NCBI GenBank assembly: GCA_963815655.1
Contig: CAWFHK010000001.1
Span: 3,782,001 to 3,846,000, forward strand
Length of the DNA: 64,000 bases
From: JAWOLE01 sp963815655
Lineage (GTDB): Bacteria > Acidobacteriota > Thermoanaerobaculia > UBA5066 > Gp7-AA6
Direction of reading: 5' to 3'
The position numbers and the translations under genes were made by a program. The notes under the pieces are model-generated. The model was not told where the DNA came from. It searched no databases and saw only the letters and a program-made list of their open reading frames with translations. Shown one piece after another: positions 1 to 9,185 of this stretch (the first letter of the stretch is position 1; each line of letters starts with the position of its first letter).

Positions 1-1246
1 GCGCCTGGATCGACATGTCCTCCTTGCCGCCGAACGCGCCGCCGTTGGGGACGAGGACGACGTGGAGGGACTCGGGCGCAATACCCAGGAACGCGCTGAC
101 TTGCCGGTGATCGTCGAAGACTCCCTGCCCCTGCGTGAAGAGCGTCATCGCGGCGCCGGGGTAATCGCCGGTCGCGTCGCCGGGGACGGCCGCGCACGCC
201 TCCGGCTCCAGGTACAGGTGCTCGATGCGCTGCGTCTGCCACGTTCCTTCGACCACGTGCGAGGAAGAGGCGAGGGCCGCTTCCGCGTCGCCGCGGTGGA
301 TGACCGAGCGCGAGAGGAGGTTCCCGTCGGGCCCGACGCGGGGAGCGCCCGGCTCGAGCGACTTCTCCGGGTCCGTCACCGGCGTCAGGACCTCGTACTC
401 CACCTCCACGAGCCGCGCGGCCTCGCGCGCCGTCCGAGCGTCCACCGCCGCGACGGCGGCGAGGACATCCCCGACGCAGCGCGTTTCCTCGCCCTCGGCG
501 ACGAAGCCCGGCCAGTCGTCGAGGATCAGGCCGTAGAAACGCTTGCCCGGCACGTCCTTCGCCGTGACAACCGCCGCGACGCCCGGATAGGCCGCGGCCT
601 TCGCCGTGTCGATGCGCTGGACCTTCGCGCGCGGATGCGGCGAGAGCGCCACAGCGCCGTGGAGCATCCCGGGAAAAGTCAGATCGCACACGTAGGGGCG
701 CGCGCCGAGCGCGAGCTCCTCCGCCTCGTACCGGTCGAGGCTCGTCCCGACGCGCCCCGAGCCGTCGGCCGGCGGCAGGGTCTCGCCCCGCTTGAGCTTC
801 GCCGCCGCCTCGAACGCCTCGAAGATCTTGACGTACCCGGTGCACCGGCAGAGATGCGGGTCGAGCTTCCTGCGGATCTCTTCCGCGCTCGGGTCGGGAT
901 TGGAGTCGAGGACACTCTTGATCTTCATCGTGATGCCGGGGATGCAGAACCCGCACTGGAGTCCCGCCATCCGGGCGAACGCCTCGCCGTAGATGTGCCT
1001 CTCCTGCTCCGACACTCCCTCGAGTGTCAGGACGCTCCTGCCGGCCGCGCTCGTCGCCGGCACCGCGCAAGAGGTCTTCGGCTTCCCGTCCACCAGCACG
1101 ACGCACGCCCCGCACTGTCCCTGCGGCGAACACCCGTCCTTGGGCGACGTGATCCCGGCATGGTCCCGCAGCAGTTCGAGCAGCGAAGCCCCCTCCGGGA
1201 CCTCGAAGGCCCGCCGTTCGCCGTTGATCGTCAGCTCAATGCTCAC
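1..1246 (-). CDS. Xanthine dehydrogenase/aldehyde oxidase family molybdenum hydroxylase, fused FeS and Mo subunits (3' truncated)
   Basis: The gene reads from a GTG at 1246 and runs off the left edge, so only about 415 N-terminal residues are present. Residues 1-160 form the two [2Fe-2S] domains: a plant-ferredoxin type motif (GCSPQGQCGACVV) followed by the second motif (GLQCGFCIPG and LCRCTGY). From about residue 175 the molybdopterin-binding subunit begins (LHGAVALSPHPRAKV, later PNGGAFGGKED). The FeS domain joins the Mo subunit directly with no FAD domain between them, as in fused XdhC/XdhA-type bacterial enzymes and the so-called selenium-dependent xanthine dehydrogenases. Substrate cannot be deduced from this part. 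A weak AGG lies about 6 bases upstream of the GTG. It is transcribed in the same direction as nfnAB but is separated from it by about 75 bases. Confidence 0.85.
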   Translation of the reverse strand, partial: MSIELTINGERRAFEVPEGASLLELLRDHAGITSPKDGCSPQGQCGACVVLVDGKPKTSCAVPATSAAGRSVLTLEGVSEQERHIYGEAFARMAGLQCGFCIPGITMKIKSVLDSNPDPSAEEIRRKLDPHLCRCTGYVKIFEAFEAAAKLKRGETLPPADGSGRVGTSLDRYEAEELALGARPYVCDLTFPGMLHGAVALSPHPRAKVQRIDTAKAAAYPGVAAVVTAKDVPGKRFYGLILDDWPGFVAEGEETRCVGDVLAAVAAVDARTAREAARLVEVEYEVLTPVTDPEKSLEPGAPRVGPDGNLLSRSVIHRGDAEAALASSSHVVEGTWQTQRIEHLYLEPEACAAVPGDATGDYPGAAMTLFTQGQGVFDDHRQVSAFLGIAPESLHVVLVPNGGAFGGKEDMSIQA

Positions 1247-1320
1247 CAGAACCTATTAGCATAAACGATCGTCCTGGACGGCCTCACTGGACCCCGGCGA
1301 GCCCAACCGGAGAGCGACGG

Positions 1321-2829
1321 TCAGTTCGCGGCGGCTTTTTCGGCGGCTTCCTGGCGGAGGTAGGCGTCGATGGCGGCGGCGGCCTTGCGGCCGTGGCCCA
1401 TCGCGAGGATGACGGTCGAGGCGCCGGCCACGATGTCGCCGCCGGCGAAGACCCCCTTGCGGGTCGTCATCATCGTGGCTTCGTCCACGACGAGAGTGCC
1501 GTGGCGGCTGACGGTCAGGCCGGTGGTCGTCCTGGGGATCAGGGGATTCGGGCCGTTGCCGATGGCCTCGATCACGATCTCGACGGGAAGTTCTTCGTAG
1601 GCGCCTTCGATCGGGACGGGGCGGCGGCGCCCCTTCTCGTCCGGCTCGCCGAGCTCGCACCGCTGGACTTTCAACGCGCGCACCCAGCCGTCCTTCGTCG
1701 GGAGGATCTCGACGGGCGCGTTCAGCAGACGGAACTGGACGCCCTCCTCCTCGGCGTGGTGGACCTCTTCCAGCCGGGCGGGCAGCTCGACGCGCGAGCG
1801 GCGGTACACGAGATAGACGTTCTTCGCGCCCAGGCGCAGCGCCGTGCGCGCGGCGTCCATCGCGACGTTGCCGCCGCCGAGGACCGCCACGTTGTCGCGG
1901 CGCAGGACGGGCGTGTCCTCCTCCGGAAAACGGTACGCGCCCATGAGGTTCGCGCGCGTCAGGTACTCGTTGGCGGAATAGACGCCGTTCAAGTCCTCGC
2001 CGGGGACGTTGACGAAATAGGGGAGGCCGGCGCCGGTCGCGACGTAAACGGCCTGGTATCCCTCGTCGAAGAGGTCGTCCACCGAGAGCGTTTGTCCGAC
2101 GACGGTGTCGAACTCGAACTGGACTCCCATCTTCGAGAGGTTGTCCACCTCCGCCTGCACGATGTCCTTGGGCAGGCGGAATTCCGGGATGCCGTAGACG
2201 AGGACGCCGCCCGCCTTGTGGAACGCCTCGAGCACCACGGCTTCGTGGCCGTAGCGGCGCAGGTCGCCGGCGCACGTCAGCCCCGATGGGCCGGCGCCGA
2301 TGATCGCGACGCGGAAGCCGGTCGGAGGACCCACGGCCGGGAGCTCGACGCCGCCGACCTCGCGCTCCCAGTCGGCGAGGAACGCCTCGATCTTCCCGAC
2401 CGACACGGCGAAGCCGAGGTCCTTGTGGACCTTCGCCACCATGCAGTTCTCCTGGCACTGGCTCTCCTGCGGGCAGACGCGGCCGCAGATGGCGGGGAGG
2501 AGATTCGTCGTCTTGATCGTCCGGATGGCGCCGCGGAAGTCTCCCTCCGCGACCTGGCGCAGGAACTGCGGGACATCCACGCCCACCGGACAGCCCGAGA
2601 CGCACGGCTCGTTCCTGCAGGAGAGGCAGCGCAGCGCCTCGGCGCGCGCCTGGTCCGGCGTGTAGGCGAAGGGGACCTCGCGGATGTTCTGGACGCGCTC
2701 GGCGGGCGCCTGCTCCGCCCAGAAGACCTTCGGGAGCTGGCCGCGCGTCTTGTTCGTCAGGCTCGCGCGGTTGTCGATGCGCGCCGCCAGCTCTTCCGGG
2801 GTCAGGTCCTTCTTCTTTTCGTCGGACAT
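1321..2829 (-). CDS. nfnB: NfnB-like NAD(P)-dependent FAD/FeS oxidoreductase (glutamate-synthase small-subunit family)
   Basis: This 502-residue flavoprotein carries the N-terminal cysteine region typical of NfnB, SudA and the GOGAT beta subunit (CLSCRNEPCVSGCPVGVDVP and CGRVCPQESQCQENC, residues about 65-130), which binds [4Fe-4S] clusters. An FAD-binding Rossmann motif follows (IIGAGPSGLTCAGDLRRYGH, about 175-195), then an NADPH-binding fold (AVLGGGNVAMDAARTALRLG, about 315-335) and a closing FAD segment (GVFAGGDIVAGASTVI). Its start codon shares one base with the stop of the upstream nfnA gene, so the two are translationally coupled. In Nfn the pair couples NADH, NADP and ferredoxin by electron bifurcation. 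The alternatives are sulfide dehydrogenase (SudAB) or a stand-alone glutamate synthase small subunit; no large GOGAT subunit is next to it. Confidence 0.88.
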   Translation of the reverse strand: MSDEKKKDLTPEELAARIDNRASLTNKTRGQLPKVFWAEQAPAERVQNIREVPFAYTPDQARAEALRCLSCRNEPCVSGCPVGVDVPQFLRQVAEGDFRGAIRTIKTTNLLPAICGRVCPQESQCQENCMVAKVHKDLGFAVSVGKIEAFLADWEREVGGVELPAVGPPTGFRVAIIGAGPSGLTCAGDLRRYGHEAVVLEAFHKAGGVLVYGIPEFRLPKDIVQAEVDNLSKMGVQFEFDTVVGQTLSVDDLFDEGYQAVYVATGAGLPYFVNVPGEDLNGVYSANEYLTRANLMGAYRFPEEDTPVLRRDNVAVLGGGNVAMDAARTALRLGAKNVYLVYRRSRVELPARLEEVHHAEEEGVQFRLLNAPVEILPTKDGWVRALKVQRCELGEPDEKGRRRPVPIEGAYEELPVEIVIEAIGNGPNPLIPRTTTGLTVSRHGTLVVDEATMMTTRKGVFAGGDIVAGASTVILAMGHGRKAAAAIDAYLRQEAAEKAAAN

Positions 2830-3809
2830 CAGGCTCCCTTCCGGGCCTCCGAGGCCGCCACGGGCGCGCCCTCGGCCTCCGAGACCGCCGCGGCGACGGA
2901 GGACTGCATCTGGCAGCTCGGGTCGTTCTCGCGGTAGCGCTCGAGGCTCGCGGCCTCCTCCGGTTTGTACATCGCCTGGCGCCGCATCATCCCGTCGAAG
3001 TCCACGTGATGGCCGTCGAACTCAGGCCCGTCCACGCAGACATATTTCGCGGCGCCGTCCACCATGACGCGGCACCCGCCGCACATCCCGGTGCCGTCCA
3101 CCATGATCGTGTTCAGACTCACGAGCGTCGGGACTCCGAAGGGTTCCGTCGTCTTCGAGCAGAACTTCATCATGATCGGCGGGCCGATCGCGATCGCCAT
3201 GTGGACGTCGCCCCGGGCCGCGCGCCGGGAGGTGATCAGGTCCTTCAGCACGTCCGTCACGAAGCCCTTCCGGCCAGCCGAGCCGTCGTCGGTGCAGACG
3301 AGGACCTCGCTCGAGGCCGCGGCGAGGCGGTCCTCGAAGACCAGCAGGTCCCGGCGCCGCGCGCCGAGGATCGTCACGACCTCGTGCCCGGCGTCCTTGA
3401 AGGCGCGGGCGATGGGGAGCATCGGAGCGGCTCCGATGCCGCCCGCCACGCAGGCGATGGTCCCCTTGAAATCCTCGGGTTTCCCCGGGACGCCGATGTG
3501 CGTGGGGTTGCCGAGCGGGCCGGCCACGTTGGCGAAGGAATCTCCTTCCTCGAAGGCCTCGCTCATCTCGAACGTCGTCTTTCCGACGGCCTGGACCACG
3601 AGCGTGATGGTCCCCTTGGCCTTGTCGGTATCCGCGATTGTCAGGGGGATCCGCTCGGAGTGATCGGTCGGGCGCACCATCACGAACTGGCCCGCCCGGT
3701 GCCGCCGCACCACGCGCGGGGCCGCGACCTCGTAGAGGGTGACGTTCTCTCCCAGGGGCTTCTTGACCAGGATTTGAAACACTTCGTTCACCTCATCAGG
3801 GCCGCCCAT
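2829..3809 (-). CDS. nfnA: NfnA-like FAD/NAD-binding, [2Fe-2S] ferredoxin-NADP reductase subunit
   Basis: A 326-residue protein of the ferredoxin-NADP reductase / dihydroorotate dehydrogenase electron-transfer subunit family. It has an FAD-binding barrel (RHRAGQFVMVRPTDHSERIP), a nucleotide-binding domain (ACVAGGIGAAPMLPIARAFK) and near the C-terminus the [2Fe-2S] ligand cluster (GTGMCGGCRVMVD plus a later Cys in KYVCVDGPEFDGHHVDF). This order is that of NfnA/SudB. A C-terminal tail of about 35 Ala/Glu-rich residues extends beyond the usual family end. The ATG at 3809 was chosen because the family begins a few residues later and upstream sequence is not conserved-looking. A 16-bp palindrome (3837-3852) sits 27 bases upstream and matches those before livK, the CBS-ACT gene and the ferredoxin. 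Confidence 0.88.
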   Translation of the reverse strand: MGGPDEVNEVFQILVKKPLGENVTLYEVAAPRVVRRHRAGQFVMVRPTDHSERIPLTIADTDKAKGTITLVVQAVGKTTFEMSEAFEEGDSFANVAGPLGNPTHIGVPGKPEDFKGTIACVAGGIGAAPMLPIARAFKDAGHEVVTILGARRRDLLVFEDRLAAASSEVLVCTDDGSAGRKGFVTDVLKDLITSRRAARGDVHMAIAIGPPIMMKFCSKTTEPFGVPTLVSLNTIMVDGTGMCGGCRVMVDGAAKYVCVDGPEFDGHHVDFDGMMRRQAMYKPEEAASLERYRENDPSCQMQSSVAAAVSEAEGAPVAASEARKGA

Positions 3810-3836
3810 TATGAGAAGAAGGAGCCGGGGACGGAC

Positions 3837-3852
3837 TGATGCAATTGCACCA
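3837..3852. promoter_or_regulatory. Palindromic operator candidate upstream of nfnAB
   Basis: TGATGCAATTGCACCA, an imperfect dyad (TGATGC-N4-GCACCA). It has the same length and half-site spacing as the three other palindromes at 14314, 15088 and 18144. It lies 27 bases before the nfnA start. Binding by the Rrf2-family protein encoded at 18222 is an inference. Confidence 0.55.
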
Positions 3853-4010
3853 GATGGGCCTTGCCGCCGAGAGGATCTCACGCCCGCCTGCCGGGGAAGG
3901 CGCGATCCCGGTCCGGGTCGCCTCCGCGCGCGCCCTCGGAACCTCCTGTCCCGTTCCCGGCGTACAGCACGGATGCGTGGCAGGTCGACGCGCCGCGCGA
4001 GGAGGGCATC

Positions 4011-4637
4011 ATGAGAATCGGAATCGTGGGATCGGGGAACATCGGCGGCGCCGCGGCGCGGCTGTTCGCGGAGGCCGGACACGAGGTCGCCGTCAGCAAT
4101 TCCCGCGGCCCGGAGTCGTTGAAGTCCCTGGTCGCGTCGATCGGCGGGAAGGCGCGGGCCGCGACGGCCGCGCAAGCCATCGCGTTCGGAGACGCCGTGC
4201 TGCTCGCCCTGCCGTGGCGGGACCGCGAGAAGCTCCCCCCGGCGAGCCTCTTCGACGGGAAGATCGTCATCGACGCGATGAATCCCTACACGGCGGACGG
4301 CGGCCTCTTCGACCTGGGCGACTCGAGCTCGAGCGAGGAGGTCGCGAGGCAGCTCCCGGGAGCGCGGCTCGTCAAGGCGTTCAACACGATCTACTACCAG
4401 CACCTGGCGACCCGCGGCCGGACGGACCTGCCGCTCCCGCAGCGCCACGCGATCTTCCTCGCTGGCGACGACGAGAAATCCAAGGCGGCCGTCTCGCGCC
4501 TCATCGAGGAGATCGGCTTCGCTCCGGTGGACACGGGCTCGCTCGCGCAGGGCGGTCGGCGCCAGCAGCCCGGCTCGGACATCTACAACCGTCCGATGAC
4601 GGCCGCGCAAGCGCGGGAAATCCTCTCGGCCAGATAA
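4011..4637 (+). CDS. NADPH-dependent F420 reductase-like Rossmann oxidoreductase
   Basis: A 208-residue protein of the NADP oxidoreductase, coenzyme F420-dependent type. It opens with an NADP-binding motif (GIVGSGNIGGAAARLFAEAGH) and continues with the family landmarks of a conserved AMNPY segment and a KAFNTIYY segment near residue 125, with a C-terminal GSLAQGGRRQQPG region. The start has a strong GGAGGG ribosome-binding site four bases upstream. In non-methanogens this family often acts on NADP(H) with other substrates, and no F420 biosynthesis gene is present here, so the cofactor partner is unknown. The gene is single and convergent with the histidine/glycine-rich protein downstream. Confidence 0.78.
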   Translation: MRIGIVGSGNIGGAAARLFAEAGHEVAVSNSRGPESLKSLVASIGGKARAATAAQAIAFGDAVLLALPWRDREKLPPASLFDGKIVIDAMNPYTADGGLFDLGDSSSSEEVARQLPGARLVKAFNTIYYQHLATRGRTDLPLPQRHAIFLAGDDEKSKAAVSRLIEEIGFAPVDTGSLAQGGRRQQPGSDIYNRPMTAAQAREILSAR

Positions 4638-4667
4638 GACGCTCCCGCGCGGGCGGGGAGCGATGTC

Positions 4668-5243
4668 TCAGTGCCGGCCGTGGCCGCCGCGAGAGCCGCC
4701 GTGGCCTCCGTGGCCGCCGCGGCCTCCGCCGTGCCCGACTCCCCGGTGCCCGAAGCCCCTGCCATGGAAGGAACGACCGCCGACGAAGAACGTCGTCGAG
4801 AAGTACGGGTCGTAACCGTACCAGTAGGGATAGCCGTAGGCATGCCAGTACGGATAGCCGTACGCGTAGGGATAGGCTTCGTCCTCGGCATAGGACGGCT
4901 CGACCGGAGAGGGCGTCGCCTCGTCCGAATCGTAGGACTTCTCGTCGTCGGGAGAGTTCTGACCGGCGTCGAGGCCGGTGATTCCGGCGATGTATCCGAC
5001 GACGGCCTCGCTCGCGCCGGCCTGGCGCAGACGGATGAGGTCGCCGGCGTCGATGTCCGCATCCAGCCGCGAGCGCCGCGCCTTGACATACGCGACGATC
5101 GTCGCGTCGGAGAGGCCGGCCCGGGTCATCTCGACGACGTCAATAAAGAGCCGATTCGAAAAGCGCGGCGAGGGGCCGGGCTCCGCGGAGGCCAGGGAGA
5201 CGCCCAGGATCAGGATCGCGCAGGCGGCAAGAGTGGGTTTCAT
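4668..5243 (-). CDS. Secreted Gly/His/Tyr-rich hypothetical protein
   Basis: A 191-residue protein of unknown function. A signal peptide is clear (MKPTLAACAILILGVSLASA). Residues about 30-95 form an amphipathic helical region containing two similar segments (a LSDATIVAYVKA-like and a GASEAVVGYIAG-like helix). After an acidic spacer the protein turns low-complexity: Tyr/Pro/Trp repeats (YPYAYGYPYWHAYGYPYW) then a Gly/His/Arg tail. Similar secreted proteins with a helical head and a glycine-rich tail are common in Acidobacteria, but none has an assigned role that I can name. The His-rich tail might bind metal; that is speculation. Confidence 0.65.
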   Translation of the reverse strand: MKPTLAACAILILGVSLASAEPGPSPRFSNRLFIDVVEMTRAGLSDATIVAYVKARRSRLDADIDAGDLIRLRQAGASEAVVGYIAGITGLDAGQNSPDDEKSYDSDEATPSPVEPSYAEDEAYPYAYGYPYWHAYGYPYWYGYDPYFSTTFFVGGRSFHGRGFGHRGVGHGGGRGGHGGHGGSRGGHGRH

Positions 5244-5359
5244 GGTGTCCGTGAGAACGCCGGAGGCGGCCGCTTTATTCTGCGATCGCGGCCGCCGGGC
5301 GTTCTCCCGCGGAGCGGGACTACCGCTATGATCGTCCTCTCAATTTTCGAAAGGCGCGT

Positions 5360-8300
5360 ATGCGATTTGCGATGGCGTTGGTGGCGGGTCTCCTCTCGTT
5401 GTCGGCGGGGCCGGCGCATTCTCTGACCGTGGACGAAATCGTCGCCCGGTATGTCGAGGCCCGCGGCGGGATGGCGAAGATCGAGGCGATCCGGTCGCTT
5501 CGGGCGACGGGGAAGGTCGTGTTCGGCGGGGGAGAGTTCTCGATCGAAGCGGGGTTCGGGCTGCTGCAGAAGCGGCCGGGCATGATTCGGAGCGAGAGGA
5601 CGATCCAGGGCCTGACCGCCGTCGAGGCCTTCGACGGACGGGAGGCGTGGAGCCTCTCGCCGTTCCAGGGGAAGCGCGACGCCCAGAAGGGATCGGCGGA
5701 CGACGCGCGCGAGGACGCGCAGGACGCGGACATCGAGGGGCCGCTCGTTCACTGGCGCGAGAAGGGGCACCGGGTCGAGTACCTCGGGACCGAGGACGTG
5801 GACGGCACGCCGGCGCACAAGCTGCGCGTCTCGTTGAAGGACGGCGATACGAAGTACCTCTTCCTCGATCCCGACTACTTCCTCGAAATCCGCGAGGAGA
5901 CGGTCGCCCGGGTGCGCGGCGCCGAGCGGATCGTTGAGCAGGACCTCGGCAGCTACGAGCAGGTGGCCGGGGTCTGGTTCCCGTTCTCGATCGAGTCGGG
6001 GCGCAAGGGAGCTCCGAGGAACGCGCGCGTGACGTTCGAGCGGGTCGAGGCGAACGTCGACGTGGACGACGCGGTCTTCCAGTTCCCGCCGGCGGGAACG
6101 CCGATCGGCCGCGTCATCGTCGCCGCCGGCGCGCCCCCTCCTTCCTCCGCCTCGCCCGCGCGGCCGCCCGCCCCGAGCGTGGCGCGCGCTCCCGTCCTCG
6201 ACTCCGGAGTCCTCTCCGGCCTCTCCGCGCGCAACATCGGCTCCGCGGAGATGAGCGGCCGGGTCGCGGCCGTGGCGGCGAGAAACGGCGACGGCAAGAC
6301 GACGATCTTCGTCGGCGCCGCGAGCGGCGGCGTCTGGAAGTCGGAGGACGGCGGCACGCGCTTCAAGCCGGTCTTCGACAAGCAGCCGGTGCAGTCGATC
6401 GGCGCGATCACGATCGATCCATCCAACCCGAAGACGGTCTGGGTCGGCACCGGCGAGTCGTGGATGCGCAACTCGGTCTCCGTCGGCGACGGCATCTACA
6501 AGTCAACCGACGGCGGCGAGACCTGGACGAATATGGGCCTCTCCGATTCCGAGCACATCCTTCGGATCGTGGTGAGCCCCAGGGACGGCGACACGGTCTA
6601 TGCCTGCGCACCCGGCAGGCTCTGGAGCGACAGCGCCGAGCGCGGCCTCTACAAGACGGCCGACGGCGGGAAGACGTGGACCCTCGCGCTCAAGGGGGCG
6701 AATCTCTCGACCGGGTGTGCCTCGGTGACGATGGACGCGAAGGACCCGGACCATCTCTTCGCCGGGATGTGGGACTTCCGCCGCAAGGGGTGGACGTTCC
6801 GTTCCGGCGGAGACGGGCCGGACGCGCCGAGCGGCAGCGGCCTCTTCGAATCGCGGGACGGCGGAAAGTCCTGGACGGAGTTGACGGAGAAGACCAACGC
6901 GGCCCTCCCCGCGAAACCGTGGGGACGCGTCGAGGTCGCCTTCGCGCCGTCGGACTCGAAGATCGTGTACGCCCTCGTCGAGTCGGCGAGATCCGCCCTC
7001 TACCGCTCTTCCGACGGCGGCAGGACCTGGGAGGCTCGCGACCGCAGCCAGGGAGTGGTCTGGCGCCCCTTCTATTTCGGCCGGCTGGTCGTGGACCCGA
7101 CCAACGCCGAGCGGGTCTTCAAGCCGGGTGGACGGCTCGTCGTCAGCGACGACGGCGGCCGAAGCTTCGCCAACAGCGGCGGGGGGGCGCACGGCGACTG
7201 GCACGATGTCTGGGTCGACCCGGACAATCCCAAGCACGTCCTCGGAGCCGACGACGGGGGATTCTGGACCTCCTACGACGGAGGCAACCGCTGGTGGAAG
7301 TCCAACAATCTGCCGATCTCGCAGTTCTACCATGTGGCCGTGGACGGCCGGGATCCGTACCAGGTGTACGGAGGGCTGCAGGACAACAGCTCCTGGGTCG
7401 GCGACTCGGCCTTCCCCGGCGGCATCACGAACTCGCGCTGGGACAACCTCTACGGCGGCGACGGGTTCTGGACGATCCCCGACCCGACGGACGCCGACGC
7501 CGTGTACGCGGAGTCGCAGGGCGGGTACGCCGGCCGCGTGGACAGGAAGACCCACGCGAACCGCGACATCCAGCCCAAGGCGGGCTACAAGGAGAAGCTG
7601 CGCTTCAACTGGAACGCGCCGATCGTCGCGAGCCCGAACCAGAAGGGGACGATCTACATCGGCGCGCAGCTGCTGTTCCGCTCGCGCGACAAGGGCGACA
7701 CGTGGGAGCGGATCTCGCCGGACCTGACGACCAACGACCCGGAGAAGCAGAGGCAGGAGGAATCGGGCGGAGTGACCGTGGACAACTCCTCGGCCGAGAT
7801 GTACACGACGATCTACTCGATCTCCGAATCGCCGAAGGACGGCAACGTCCTGTGGGTGGGGACCGACGACGGCAACGTGCAGCTGACGCGCGACGGCGGG
7901 AAGACTTGGTCGAACGTCGCCGGCAACGTCCAGGGCGCGCCGAAGGGTCTCTGGGTGAGCTGGGTCGAGGCCAGCCGCTTCGACGCGGCGACGGCCTACG
8001 TGGCCTTCGACCGCCACACGTTCGGAGACATGACCCCGTGGGTCTACCGCACGGCGGATTTCGGGAAGACCTGGAAGCGGATCGTCTCGCCCGCGCAGGG
8101 GGTCCGCGGATACGCGCACGTCATCAAGGAGGACGCGGTCAAGCCCTCGCTCCTCTTCCTCGGCACGGAGTTCGGGCTCTGGATCTCGCCCGACGGCGGG
8201 ACGACATGGGCGGAGTTCAAGGGGGGCGACTTCCCGAGCGTGGCGGTCCGCGAGGTGCAGGTGCACCCGCGCGACCACGACCTCGTCCTCGCCACGCACG

Positions 8301-9163
8301 GACGGGGCATCTGGATCGTGGACGACCTGACCCCGCTGCGGAACCTGAGCGGCGAGGTCCTCGGCCGGGAGGCGGCGTTCCTCCCCGGCCGCCCGGTCGA
8401 GCAGCGCATGCCGGCGCAGGGCGGTTGGGTGGAGGGGGACGCGAGCTTCGTCGGCCCGAATCCTCCCGCTGGCGCCGTCATCACCTACTACCAGCGCACT
8501 CGGCACCTCTTCGGCCCGATCAAGCTGGAGGTCTTCGACACCGACGGCAAGCTCGTGGACACGATCTCCGCGACCAAGCGGAGGGGGATCAACCGGGCCG
8601 TCTGGTCCATGCGCATCCAGCCGCCGCGCGTGCCGCGCGCCGCGACCGTCGCGTTCAACGCCTCGCAGGGCCCGCGCGTTCCGCCGGGCACGTACACCGT
8701 GCGGCTGACGAAGGGCGGCCGGTCCATCGAGACGAAGCTCGAGATCGGCGTCGACCGGCGCGCCCCCTACGGCGCGGCCGAGCGCCGGGAACAGTTCGAC
8801 GCGGTGATGAAGGCGCGCGCCCTCTTCAACGAGATGAGCGCTCTCGTGGACAGGATCGACGCGGCGCGGGCCAGGGTCGCGGGCCGGGCGAAGTCTCTGT
8901 CCCCCTCGGATCCGCAGGCGAAGAAGGCGGCCGAGGCCATCGCGAAGATCGACGAGGTCAAGAAGAAAATCGTCGCGACGAAGGAAGGGGGCGCGATCAC
9001 CGGCGAGGAGCGGATCCGCGAGCACCTCGACACGGTGTACGGAGCTCTCATAGGGTGGGAAGGGAAGCCCGCGTCCTACCAGGTCGAGCGCGTGGAGACC
9101 CTCCGCCGGGAGCTCGCCGACGTCGCGAAGGAGTTCGACGCCCTCGCGCCGGAGCTCCAGTGA
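5360..9163 (+). CDS. Secreted LolA-like domain fused to VPS10/BNR beta-propeller protein
   Basis: A very large exported protein (1267 residues). After a signal peptide (MRFAMALVAGLLSLSAGPAHS) residues about 22-250 resemble an outer-membrane-lipoprotein-carrier (LolA)-like fold: TVDEIVARYVEARGGMAKIE opening, beta-rich middle, then FPFSIESG. A Pro/Ala linker leads at about residue 290 to sortilin/BNR propeller repeats with many Asp-box motifs (KSTDGGETW, YRSSDGGRTWE, TRDGGKTWS), extending to about residue 1000. A C-terminal beta/coil domain ends the protein. The propeller part is paralogous to the gene at 42564-45728, which lacks the LolA-like head. Such proteins are abundant in Acidobacteria and Bacteroidetes; glycan or protein binding is likely but the substrate is unknown. 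The ATG at 5360 directly precedes the signal peptide. Confidence 0.82.
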   Translation: MRFAMALVAGLLSLSAGPAHSLTVDEIVARYVEARGGMAKIEAIRSLRATGKVVFGGGEFSIEAGFGLLQKRPGMIRSERTIQGLTAVEAFDGREAWSLSPFQGKRDAQKGSADDAREDAQDADIEGPLVHWREKGHRVEYLGTEDVDGTPAHKLRVSLKDGDTKYLFLDPDYFLEIREETVARVRGAERIVEQDLGSYEQVAGVWFPFSIESGRKGAPRNARVTFERVEANVDVDDAVFQFPPAGTPIGRVIVAAGAPPPSSASPARPPAPSVARAPVLDSGVLSGLSARNIGSAEMSGRVAAVAARNGDGKTTIFVGAASGGVWKSEDGGTRFKPVFDKQPVQSIGAITIDPSNPKTVWVGTGESWMRNSVSVGDGIYKSTDGGETWTNMGLSDSEHILRIVVSPRDGDTVYACAPGRLWSDSAERGLYKTADGGKTWTLALKGANLSTGCASVTMDAKDPDHLFAGMWDFRRKGWTFRSGGDGPDAPSGSGLFESRDGGKSWTELTEKTNAALPAKPWGRVEVAFAPSDSKIVYALVESARSALYRSSDGGRTWEARDRSQGVVWRPFYFGRLVVDPTNAERVFKPGGRLVVSDDGGRSFANSGGGAHGDWHDVWVDPDNPKHVLGADDGGFWTSYDGGNRWWKSNNLPISQFYHVAVDGRDPYQVYGGLQDNSSWVGDSAFPGGITNSRWDNLYGGDGFWTIPDPTDADAVYAESQGGYAGRVDRKTHANRDIQPKAGYKEKLRFNWNAPIVASPNQKGTIYIGAQLLFRSRDKGDTWERISPDLTTNDPEKQRQEESGGVTVDNSSAEMYTTIYSISESPKDGNVLWVGTDDGNVQLTRDGGKTWSNVAGNVQGAPKGLWVSWVEASRFDAATAYVAFDRHTFGDMTPWVYRTADFGKTWKRIVSPAQGVRGYAHVIKEDAVKPSLLFLGTEFGLWISPDGGTTWAEFKGGDFPSVAVREVQVHPRDHDLVLATHGRGIWIVDDLTPLRNLSGEVLGREAAFLPGRPVEQRMPAQGGWVEGDASFVGPNPPAGAVITYYQRTRHLFGPIKLEVFDTDGKLVDTISATKRRGINRAVWSMRIQPPRVPRAATVAFNASQGPRVPPGTYTVRLTKGGRSIETKLEIGVDRRAPYGAAERREQFDAVMKARALFNEMSALVDRIDAARARVAGRAKSLSPSDPQAKKAAEAIAKIDEVKKKIVATKEGGAITGEERIREHLDTVYGALIGWEGKPASYQVERVETLRRELADVAKEFDALAPELQ

Positions 9164-9185
9164 GCCGGCCGGCCTCGGCCCCTCT

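Noticed and set aside
1..1246. Selenocysteine-containing or selenium-dependent xanthine dehydrogenase
   Set aside because: No in-frame TGA was seen in the visible part, and selenium dependence of the cofactor cannot be judged from a truncated gene.
2829..4610. A 593-residue extension of the NfnA frame upstream of 3809
   Set aside because: The upstream part runs antisense through the F420-reductase-like gene and has low-quality composition; the family start is close to 3809.
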